Source: Argyresthia goedartella (Eukaryota > Arthropoda > Insecta > Lepidoptera > Argyresthiidae). From it: a DNA stretch of 64,000 bases. Made by a program: the position numbers and the translations under genes. This document shows positions 24,401-36,400 of this stretch, in pieces. The stretch lies in assembly GCA_949825045.1 (NCBI GenBank), contig OX463809.1:7591501-7655500 (forward strand). The letters are read 5' to 3'. How positions within the stretch are numbered: position 1 is the first letter of the stretch; every line of letters begins with the position of its first letter. Under the pieces are notes generated by a model. The model was not told where the DNA came from. It did not search any database and saw nothing but the letters and a program-made list of their open reading frames with translations.

Positions 24401-27400
24401 TAAAATTACCCTTGCCCAGTCCCTCCTACTACCTTTAATCGACTATGCGGATGTTTGCTGGATCGGTGCGAACGAAGAACAACTGAACAAACTCGAACGA
24501 CTTCAAAACCTCGGGATTCGGTTTGTCTTCGGGCTGCGCAAGTATGACCATGTCTCACATTATCGCAAGGAGTTGGGGTGGCTTCCGATCCGATTTCGTC
24601 GTGATATGCACGTTCTCTCCTATCTGTTCAACATTTTGCGAAATCCCCGCTACCCCTCATATCTTCGAGAACGTTTCGAGTTTATTTCCTCCAGGCATAG
24701 CAACCGGAGATCCCACACGATGTCTCTTCATTCTACTCCTCGGCATAACAATGCCGCTTACAAACACTCGTTTAGGTTAACGGCGATCCGACTGTGGAAC
24801 GCACTTCCCTGCGCTATTAGAGATAGTCCCTCAATTTTCACTTTTAAGACAAGATTGAAAGAGCATTTCCTTTCTCTTTCGTGATAGGTACTTTTATATA
24901 TGTATATATAAGTAGTATATGTTTGATATATATTTTATTTTTTGCTTTTGTATTTTATTTAGTGTAAATCATTTACTATATCATTTATTTTATTTTCATT
25001 CATTCATTTTTTTATTATATCATTTATTATGTTTTAGTTGTAAACAATTAGATGTGTACAGTTTTATTGCGCACTAGGACTCTCCTGTTGCACAATTTTT
25101 CCTGTCCTGCCTAGGTTTGCTGGTAGAAATCTCTCTTTAGAGATAAGCTCGCCTTTGCTCATAAAATGTTTTGTTACCTTACTATTAAGATTTCTGTGTA
25201 ATAAAGAATAAAGAATCAAAGAATCATTTTGTAATTTGACAATATTTTATTTAAAAAAGGAAACGCAAAAGATGCGACGACTGTGGAGTTTCTTCGGTGA
25301 GCTCTTCTCCACAGATTCCGCCATTGTGTTAGTGAACTCACCCAAAAAAATGTAATGACGGATCTAAGTGATGTAACAACATCCTATGGAAATAAATGAT
25401 TTTTGATTTGATTTTGATTTGATTTGCTTTCTTGCCTCTAACTCCCATCGTGGTCATCTTCAGAACTGGGCTATGTTGTAAAATTTAACATATCATGTTA
25501 TGGTCGATATCCATATTAAGAAATATAATAGGTGCCCGCGCAAAGTTGGGAAAAATGGTCAGTCCATACAAACTTTAAACCGCCATTGCCCGTCCTTTAG
25601 AGATTAATTTTGTCAAATCAATTCTTAGAGCTACCCTGCGATTTATAAGGAAACCCTGTACAAAGTTTCAAATCCCTAGGCCCAGCGGTTTAGGTTGTGC
25701 CTTGACATATCAGTCAGCCATTGAGTAAGGACTTTGAATTGTACAGTATCTATTGACGACATGAGCGTCTTGGCTCATCATGTAGTAGTCACTCACGGAG
25801 CATCAAACACGGGCAACTCCTGCGCATCGGCCGGCGCACGCGGCGCGTCGCTTTCGCCGCGGAACACGGAGCGCAGCGCGTTGCGGAAGGCGAGCGACGC
25901 GGGATGCGCGCCCGGCTCGGGCAGTGAGCAGGTGGGCGTGGCCAGCTCGGCCTCGGTGGGCGTGGCGTTAGCGGAGCCGGCGGCGGCTGTGGTTGTCGCT
26001 GTCGGAGATCATGCACTTATAGTTGATGATGACGACGATAACGTTGATGTAGATTGATGAAAATAGCTCCTCTCTTTCTTGCCGCCTGTGTTGAGACCGA
26101 TCCTCTAGGATTATAAGATATATAACTTAATATATAATAATCTCAGAGTTCCGTCGCCGAAGGCTGCAAACGGGACCCTATTACTAAGCCTCAGCTGTCT
26201 GTCTGTCCGTTCGTCTGTCTGCGGGCTGTATCTCATGAGCCGTTAAAGGTAGAGAGATGACATTTCCAGAGCATGTGTATTTCTGTTGCCGCTACAGCAA
26301 CAAATAATGATCTACACGAGATTTATTAAATTAAAGGGGGCATACAAGAGACGTGTTATGTGATGTGCGTGGGCACATGAGATAACACTTGACTCCTTCT
26401 AAGAAGGACCTGAACTGCTTCCCTTTAAACTAGAACCAACGCGAATTCGTTGAAAATATAAATTTATCTTGTAACTAGTGAAGTAGCAGAATCAGTAATG
26501 TCCTGTAATCATTGTGCACTTTTAGGAACCCTTTTAAGCGCGATTTTGCTACTGGGCCAGGCTTCCTTTTATTATAGATATGAATAGGCAAATCAGCAAG
26601 GACTGTATCTTGAGTGTAGCGAGGAGCTAGTTTCTGCGAGTTTAGTTCTTCTAGTTTTCGAGCTGCTTATATAGTGACCATGACGTTGAAGAGATACTCT
26701 ATTCGAACTACCAGAATGGTGTATTAATGGTGTTCTTTTACTGCCATGATTGGCTAATGTATAAGTCATGTAGCCAATCTTGGCAGTAAAGTAGCCAGGA
26801 CCTCATCATAAAGCAGACGCCGGATTGGAGAAAAATATCAGTATATGTAAGCAGCAGTCTGTTTATTCGGCTACATGCCAGCATCCTACACATACACTTC
26901 TACTTACACGGAGTACCCAAGCAGATGTGCGCCATCAGAACGGCCAGCTTCTGTTGGTCGGCGACTCCAATGAACTTGCAGACGGACACGCAGAGAGCGC
27001 TGCTCAGCTCCGAGCTCTCGCAGCCGGAGAAAATCTTCACGAAGAGCCTGAGGACACATAAAGATTTCCTCATGATGGCGATGTTCTCATTTTTACCTGT
27101 AGTATGTAGATAGTTAGGATTTATAAATCCTTCGAGCTCGTGCATTGTTACCGTTTATCGAATAGTCTATATACCCATATACGTACTATTCCAAATATTT
27201 CAAGTACTTTTATATCTATCACCGGAAGATAGTCAAAACCGTTAGTTGATAAACTAACGCGGTAGTCGATCAACTATCGACAGATACTATACGACCACGG
27301 CTAGGTGCATTAAAAAAAACATTCGCCGGTTGTCACATGTATGAAGTGCAAAAACTAGGTGGCGCCCTCGTTTTCTAATTTAAAGTGCACCTTCTGAGTT

Positions 27401-30400
27401 AATATACCATCTGAGAATGTGCTCTATCTGAGAGTGTACCGATTGGGAAGAGCAATTTTTGAGACAGTGCACCTTTCACAAGTGTACCTTTAGAAAAAGT
27501 GCACATTTCGGAAAGTGAGTTTTATGAACTAACCCCACTAGTCTTGCCAGTGTCAACATGCGTTTGTCAGATCTCGATGGAGGCTTACAACAACCTTTAT
27601 AGCAATTCAGTTCAGGATCCTGGAGGCCTACTTGACCTCTTAAATCTATTCAGTTTAAGGCCTTAAACTGAACTGCATTGCTAATTCGTACCATGACCTC
27701 TAAAAAGCAAGGCAGTTTAAGCCCTTATTACGTCCAGCGTTTTCATGCAGTTCACCTTTTTTTTCCTCCTAAAATCGTACCATGACGTGCCATTTGACAA
27801 GCGCTCGGCGATTACTGAAACGCTCAACTGTCAAAGTAAGCAATGTTTAAAAAGTTGCTCTGAGATTAACTTTATGTGAATTGTTGTCTTGTTGTTGATA
27901 GTTTAGTAGACGATTTGCGATTGTTCAAGTGCTTTTTAGTTATTTTCTTTATAATAATGGCAAGTGAGTAAACAGGTATTGTTTGAATTTTTTGAAACGG
28001 ACAATAACTTGAATGACAATTCAAAAAGAAATCGCCACCGCCTTACAAGGGAAATGTATGATCCCTTACATTTAACTGACGACAAATTCGTCGAACTGTC
28101 GGCTTACTCCCGACTTGGCTCAAAGTTTGTGCAAGGAACTGGCGACGAGTGGTAAACCACAGCCAAGTAAATCGTCGGATTCCACCATAGAAACAAAAGT
28201 AAGAGTTTATGGAAATACATTAGTTCTTTGTCAAGAGACTTAGGTAATTTCTAGTCAAGAGATCTAGACAGTGTACATCTAAATACCTTGAAATACCTAC
28301 TCTTTTCTGTTGCAGGGTCTTACAGCTTTATCATTTTATGACTATGGAACATATCAAATGCCAACAGGTAAGATCCGTGGCTTTATTGCGTAACAAACCA
28401 TATCGGCAGTATTGGGCATAGGTCACTGCAGCAATGAACTCATTAGAAATGGGAAATACCTATAAAGAATGCACACAAACTGTAGAAGAATGTTGTACCT
28501 ATGAATAGAATAAGGTGAATTTTTAATTGATACCATAGCTTTAATTATGAAGCTGTCAGACACCGGTTCTAAATAGTCGCTAATTTGAAAAGGTTATTTA
28601 TAATTAACACTTTTTTAATTTCAGGTGTAATGAAAAATTTGGTGTTATGTTATTGGCTGCATTGATGGGACACAGGTAGCTATTGTAAACCCAAAAGGAG
28701 AGGAGAGGTATATCTGTCGGAAGGGCTATTCTCTAAATGTTCAATTGGTAAGATTAATCAATGATAATTATTATGACCTCTGTGGCACTGCGGTTATTAT
28801 GACTCTGCCTACCATGCGAGAGGTCCCGGGTTCGATTCCCCGGCTGGGGATAAATTAATGAAAAATTGGAAAAAGGTCTTGGATGTTTATGTGTGTGTAA
28901 TGTCGCTGTTGCTGGTTCCCACAACACAACAGTGTGGGGCCAAGCAATGTAAGTGCCTGTACATAAATGTTAATGTTTATTTAGTAGTATGTTGATGCCA
29001 GTTATGGTGGATCCACACATGACTCATTTAGATTATCAGTCCATCCACTTCAAGACTATTTCAAAGGCCTCAGTAATAATAAAGGCTTTTAGGTAAGCTG
29101 TTCTAAATGTATTTCTAAGAATGGATTATTTTGATGGGATATGGATGGCCTACAGTACTCCGACTATCAAAATAAAACTGGAATCCATGTTAATCAGAAT
29201 TATTTTATTTAGTAAACAAACAGAAATTTACAAATAAGTATGCTACTTATTTCTGAATTATTATAATAATAGTTTATAAAGTAAAAAAATGCCATTTCTT
29301 ACAATCATACAAACCTAATAAGAATGCCCCTACCTCCCGCACTAGTACTAGCAGTAGGTTACGAGATGCAGACAAGTAGCATTCTTATTTGTGTTGTCAA
29401 GTAACACTGAGAACTAGAGTATGTATAACTATAAGGCCGTGGATGCGGGAGGCTCAGGACCGGAGTAGATGGAGTGGTAAAGAATGTGTGCCGATTGATG
29501 ATGATGTTTAGCTAACTTAACATAGCAACAAAATTAATAATAAAACATTCTCTATTCACATAAATATTTTATCTATTTAATAAAGTAAGTTTTAAAGAGG
29601 AGGTCTGTGGCGCACTCAGTCAGAAAGCCAAGCAGTGAGCTGTTATAGGCTGCTATGATGATTAATAAAGTATAATAGTTTTAATTACAATTGTGTCTAA
29701 TATAATATTTTACTTGCAGGTGACTCTGGTTATCCTTTGAGGAAAACTATGATGACTGCTTTATTGGATGCAACAGAAGGCTCATCTGAAGCCTACTACA
29801 CTAATTGCCATGTCAAAACTAGAAATTACACAGTTATTGCAAGCATCAAACAGTCTTCATTTAAGTTTTATGTTAAAATTGTGTTTTTTGTGTTGTTTAG
29901 TTTTTGTTGTTTTTTAAGTTACAATGTCTTTGTTTTATAAAGATTTAATGTAATAAGATAAATATGCATGTATTTAAATATCTATACATACATATTTAGA
30001 CAGTCATAATTTAGAAGCACCACAGATACTATAATACTGTAGCACTGATTTTTTTTATCACTTTTTAAAGACATCATCATACATGTAATTTTGAATAAAA
30101 AATCTAACTTTGACTTAACTATTGAGTATACTTGTGTATGTAATTATTTTGATTTTAAACTCCAAACTCAAATAAAGTAAGTAGTTAAAAATAATACACT
30201 TTTGTACAAGTGAAACACTAGATAAAATAAATCAAATATGATCAACAAAACTAATGAGTACATACTGAATCTCGCACAGACAAAGGAGACTCCATAAACT
30301 GTGCCAGTGCTTCGGATATACGCCCATCAGAGAAGATAGCCTATTTCTATTGATTCTATCAGGCAGTACACGCAAAAGAGTAACAAACATCCATCCTCTC

Positions 30401-33400
30401 AACCACAAACATTCGAATCTTTATTATTAGTTAGATAAATAACCGATGACCATCCTCTATTCACATAAATATTTTATCTATTTAATAAAGTAAGTTTTAA
30501 AGAGGAGGTCTGTGGCGCACTCAGTCAGAAAGCCAAGCAGTGAGCTGTTATAGGCTGCTATGATGATTAATAAAGTATAATAGTTTTAATTACAATTGTG
30601 TCTAATATAATATTTTACTTGCAGGTGACTCTGGTTATCCTTTGAGGAAAACTATGATGACTGCTTTATTGGATGCAACAGAAGGCTCATCTGAAGCCTA
30701 CTACACTAATTGCCATGTCAAAACTAGAAATGTAATTACACAGTTATTGCAAGCATCAAACAGTCTTCATTTAAGTTTTATGTTAAAATTGTGTTTTTTT
30801 GTGTTGTTTAGTTTTTGTTGTTTTTTAAGTTACAATGTTTTTGTTTTATAAAGATTTAATGTAATAAGATAAATATGCATGTATTTAAATATCTATACAT
30901 ACATATTTAGACAGTCATAATTTAGAAGCACCACAGATACTATAATACTGTAGCACTGATTTTTTTTATCACTTTTTAAAGACATCATCATACATGTAAT
31001 TTTGAATAAAAAATCTAACTTTGACTTAACTATTGAGTATACTTGTGTATGTAATTATTTTGATTTTAAACTCCAAACTCAAATAAAGTAAGTAGTTAAA
31101 AATAATGCACTTTTGTACAAGTGAAACACTAGATAAAATAAATCAAATATGATCAACAAAACTAATGAGTACATACTGAATCTCGCACAGACAAAGGAGA
31201 GTCCATAAACTGTGCCAGTGCTTCGGATATACGCCCATCAGAGAAGATAGCCTATTTCTATTGATTCTATCAGGCAGTACACGCAAAAGAGTAACAAACA
31301 TCCATCCTCTCAACCACAAACATTCGAGTCTATATTATTAGTTAGATAAATAACCGATGACCATCCTTTCCTATCTTTAAATGCACCATCACCCATCTAG
31401 TTACATTGCTGGGCAACTCTCTGCCACATTCTTAGGGTACAGATGGCTGAGTGGACTTATTATAGCCCAAGACTATGTCTCTGTGTGAATTTAAAAAAAC
31501 ACATAGAGCCCCAATTGGTCGTATGATATACGATGGGGGCGTCGTCGTATAGGCAATTCAACCAAATTACTGCAAGCAAATATAAATTTAAAACACCTAT
31601 GTAATTTATGAAAAGGAGTATCAATAATTATATGTTAAGCATACGACATATTTTAAAATTACACGGAGTCAGATTTTAATTAGAAATTATATGTAAAATA
31701 TTATTTTACAGTTTCGACCCGCCATCCGGCGAGGCCAATGCTATGTTTGTTAAATGAGTATGCCTTGTTGTTTGTAGCGTAGCGAACGAGAAAGAATGTA
31801 TATTACTTAATAATATGTAATTAAATCAACACACAAAAGTACCTCCTAAAATATTGTAAACAAACACATGAACCACTTGACAGTTATGAGTTGCGTTCAA
31901 AATACTCAATATAATTTGAACGATCAATAAAAAACAAAGCATAAGTTACTAAGTTTTATCACAAATTGCATTAAATAGTAATATGCGCGTATTACTTTTA
32001 AGCTTTCATTTTTTCAAAGTACCATTCGTAAATAATAAAACAAATTATAATATAAGATATCCTTATAATAAAAAAAAAACCGGTAAATACCGTATAAACA
32101 ATAAACGTTGGTTAGGAAGGGTCCTCCAGACAATGCGATGAGTAGTTCTTTCTTATGGAATCCTGTATATTCCCTTCTCGTTCTTACATGGATGTAAGTT
32201 AACTAGCCAGAGACAATAAACTATTCACCTTATCAAATAAGCAGCTCAGAACTCGTTCACCTTTTATGAGGTCATGGTACGAAATTAAGTCGCTCAGTTT
32301 AAGTACTTTAACTGAACTGCCTGGATTAAGAGCAGTTTCTTATAAGGTCATGGTAGGCCTCCTGGTTCTCTTTAACGTTTTTGCGTCTTAGGCCCCACAG
32401 CTGGAGCAAACACTATTTTTGGATGAACGTACAACTCCATATAAATTTGTAAGAAATTTTCAAAGTTAATCCTTTAATAGCGCTAACTACAATAGTAATA
32501 ATAACATTTATATACAGGCACATGTATTGCTTCTGGCCCCACACTAGGTCACCCTGTTTCGTGGGAACCAGAAACAGTGACATCACAAGCATGTAAACAT
32601 GCAACACCTGTATATTTTTCTTTTTTTCCCACCCAGTCGGGGTTTGAACCCGGGATCTATTGCTCGGGAAGCACAGCCTGGACCTCGACCACGGGTTTCT
32701 CACTCAGCGGTTTAGGTACGTTCGGTGGCTAACCCGACGTCCGGGATTTCCGTTAGGTTGCCGCTCGCATCGCGCGCTATCCGCTCCTCACACGCATGTT
32801 TTCTGTGATATTTGCAACGAACAATAAAAATCGATTCCTTTGATTGAATAGGTACCGTTTTATTTACCTAAAAATAAAGAGTTTAAGACCCCGCATGCAC
32901 GCAGAACAAATTACAATTACAGATCGGTTCACGAAAGATGACCATTGCGCAGATAGCATTTTTGCGGGCGGAATGCGTCAAGACCGGAGCGACGCTATTG
33001 GTGCGCGCGCGTCGCGTGATAGGCCGCAGCAGGCCGCTCATTCGCTATTCGTCTATCGCGGTATTGACACGCTCCCACTGCTCTCGAGTACAATTGAAAA
33101 GAAAAGTGTTGTTTAGTTGTTTTCGTTATTTGTTTTAAATTGTTTATTGTTAAGTTTTCGTTGCTTTAGTTATTTGTTTTATATTGTTTTTGGCTTGGGT
33201 GGACAAATATGCCGCGAGGAAAAGGCAGTGCTCTGAATAGACGAGAAGGATGGTGTACGACGTGTTTAAATATTTTTCACGGGGGCCTAAAACACTTGAA
33301 GCTTATAAAAAACGGCAGTGGCAACAAACACGTCTGTATCGATAGTGCAAAGAATTATAAAAGAAAGTAAATATTCGCCTTTCGTGGTGGTTTTTAGAAC

Positions 33401-36400
33401 CCCTGGAAAAAAGATACCGCGCGGTAACCCTGTCCCAGACGCTGACCACTTTGACAAAGGAGTAATTAATAGATGCATAGATAACTTTCATATAACTGAA
33501 AAAGAATTGCCGACTTTAGAAAAGTTATTATACAAAATGTGTCTTATTTATACATAATATTTTTAGTTCAATTTATTTTAATAAACATTTTATATTACTT
33601 ATGTTTAATTTATTTTCATAACCACCAATTACAATATGATAAGGTACCTACATATGTTATTTTACTAACAATAAAATATTATTTTGTCTTAAGTCTTTTC
33701 TTCATTAACGTACATATGCGCGACGGCCGCCATTTGTGGTCATCTTTCGTGAACCGATCTGTACCTCTTATTTGTTACATGTAACACACAGAGTTAGATC
33801 TGTACACGTTAAATAAATTAAATAAATTTAAGTTTTTAATGAAGTTGATACCCTCACCCAACTGCGACACGTGCGGAGTGGTGGTAGTTGCCTTCCATAT
33901 TTTCATGGAATGTGTCCAGAACAAAGATAAACGAGATCGCTTATTTAGTTACTTAAATATTAATGTGAAAGATGTGGGTGTTATAAACTATTATTTATCT
34001 GAGCCATGTAGCGAGGGTGCTCAATTATTATTTAGTTTATTTAATTTTAAGTAGATAAAGCTAATATAATTTAAATTACTTTTAAGTTAGTTTAGCCAAT
34101 ATAGAACTGGCATACACCAATAAAACCTTGATAAATAAAAAATACCTAAATAAGGAGGTAAAGTCCATTTCAATAGCATTTCATAATAATGTAAACAAGC
34201 CAATTTACACACGATTACGCCGTAACTACTTACATTTGAATATCAATCCTGAACACATTCACATAGCAAGGAATCATTTATTGTTCTTACATCATTACGA
34301 CACCAAGTAACTCCCCTAAGATAGTTATTTTCTTGCAAAATTATCGGACGACGAATATTTCAATAGTTTGTAAAAAGTCATATTATTTTTTTACTCATCA
34401 AAGCGCATCAAAGTCTTATTGTCTTTGGAAAGTTAGTGTGGTTCATTCTTTTGAATCGATCCGATTCGATCGATCAATTGGTTTGATTGATTGATTTGTT
34501 GAATGTTGTTGTTGAATTGTTGATGAAAAGAATAATGAAGAACTTATAGGAGATCTAGGAGGAGGTGAACCTAAAAAAGTGAAAAGAGGAAATATATATT
34601 TTAAAAAAAATGTTATGTCATTCACTGTCCCTGTCCTGTGTCAGTGGGTATTGTTCCGAGTTCTCTGCGTTTTTCCATTTCCAGTAATTATCGACGACTT
34701 TGCTTCTTGTATTTTGGATTAAGGACATTTTCTTTGCGATTTGGTTGGATTTATTATTGAAACGACGACATCTGCTTAAAATCACGGACTTTGATTTTTA
34801 TACGATAGGACCGCTTTCTCAAAAAACAAGGAGGTAACAATAGTAGTTTGTTACACAAGGAGTGAAAGAGAGCTATTTCGGACGAAGATCCAATTTGGAG
34901 CGCAAACGACGCTAAGGATCGAGTCTACCCGAGATATTTAGCATATAGTGGCAATTGAGTGAGTTGAATCCAATAGAACTGATTTGGGCACAGGTCAATT
35001 CTTACGTAGGAAGAAATAATATTTTTTTTAAAATGGCAGTAATAAAAAAATTGCTAAAAGAAGGATTGGCGAGAGTCGGAGCAGACCAATGGGCAAAATG
35101 CGTCGGTCACGTTCAAAACGAAGAGGAAAGGATGAAAAAATTAGACGGCCTTATGGATGTGGCTAGCGACGCTGTAACTCAGCGTTTTATTATAAATGTG
35201 ACCGATGATGACACATCAAGTGATGATGAATCTGTCACAAGCGAATGACGCGCGTGAGGTTGGGATATTTCTCTATCTTCGGTTATTTTCTATTCTACTA
35301 AATTTTCTAAAACAATTTAATTAAGTTTTTTAGTATGATGCTAGAGCTCGTCTAAGCTGAAATTACGCGCCCCACTCCTTGGTTTTGTACTACTAATAGA
35401 AAAAAATCGATCGAAAATCGACAGCGAACTATATCTCTTTGATCAATGCCTTTGACATCAGTGTAGGTACAACACTCAAATCTCGCTCAATCATAGACAA
35501 CTGTCAACTGACATTCTGTTTACATTATTATGAAATGCTATTGAAATGGAGAGTTACTAGTTATTATTCTGTGGTATAGGTACTAGCCTATGAATTTGTC
35601 AATAGCCTGAGTATCTAAGTAAGATATAGGTAACTACTCACCCGAAGGTTGCCAAACGGGGCCCTATTACTAAGACTCCGCTGTCGGTCTGTCTGTCTGT
35701 CTGTCTATCTGTCCGTCTGTCACCAGGCTGTATCTCATGAATCGTGATAGTTAGACAGTTGAAATTTTCACAGGTGATGTAATTCAGTTACCGCTATAAC
35801 AACAAATACTAAAAAACAAAATAAAATTAATATCTGAGTGGACTCCCATACAACAAACGTGATTTTTTGCTCGTGTTTGCTCGATATTGATGACGGCAAA
35901 CATTCAATATATTATTAATAATTTTGAACATTTAAAATATTCAATGAATATCTAGTTATATATTCACTTTAAAAAAAAATAATAAAAATAAAATAAATAT
36001 TTACGGGGGGCTCCCATACAACAGACATGATTTTTTCGTTTGTATAGATAATTGTACGGAACCCTTCTTGCGCGAGTCCGACTCGCACTTGGCCGGTTTT
36101 AAGGTCTATTTATTTATAACTAGGTACCTACTTATAAACTATAATATTTATGACGAACGAACCAAAAATTCACCGAGTTCGTCGACCAAACTAAAACGAA
36201 AAAGAACGCTCGTTTAAATGCATTTTGTATAGCGATATTTTTAAGTGACGGGAACTATAAACATAGATGTAGGTACTTACGTATTTTCGGCATACTCTTG
36301 GGCAATCGTTCATATAACCCCTCGTTCATTTCATACGCACTTCATATCCTCCTCATACAATCATTTCATCTTCACGTCAAGTCCTGATCAAAGTGCGCAT

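Larger units (their letters stand above)
20400..25225 (+). mobile_element. Non-LTR retrotransposon (CR1/L2/Daphne-like) with two open ORFs
   Basis: ORF1 and ORF2 are both open, followed by a ~340-bp 3' UTR with a conserved 'agaaatctc..tttagagataagctcgcct' block and a tail of aataaag/aatcaaag units. The 5' limit is uncertain: an attcattcattc tract lies at 20403. It is antisense to UBR4. Three 3'-truncated relatives lie at 44280-44808 (minus), 49958-50375 and 62035-62150 (plus). Confidence 0.88.
29550..31365 (+). repeat. 905-bp tandem duplication within the Harbinger element
   Basis: 29550-30454 and 30455-31365 align nearly base for base with only a few substitutions and short indels (for example a 4-nt indel at about 29827/30732). 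Each copy carries the same transposase 3' block. Confidence 0.9.
27617..32372 (+). mobile_element. Degenerate PIF/Harbinger DNA transposon (~4.75 kb)
   Basis: The ends are diverged inverted repeats of ~150 bp: 27625 'ggaggcctacttgacctctta', with 'tcgtaccatgacctc' inside, against the inverse at 32245-32370. Inside are three transposase pieces in order (27964-28155, about 28630-28750, 29720-29940), a SINE (28785-28975) and a 905-bp tandem duplication (29550-31365). I could not define a clean TSD, so the outer limits are approximate. Confidence 0.7.

Noticed and set aside
25789..26016. 75-codon minus-strand ORF
   Set aside because: Out of frame with UBR4 exon 24, which occupies the same bases in the frame required by exons 23 and 25.
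34128..34310. 60-codon plus-strand ORF
   Set aside because: Basic, Asn/His-rich frame following a LINE tail; no family recognised and too short to support.
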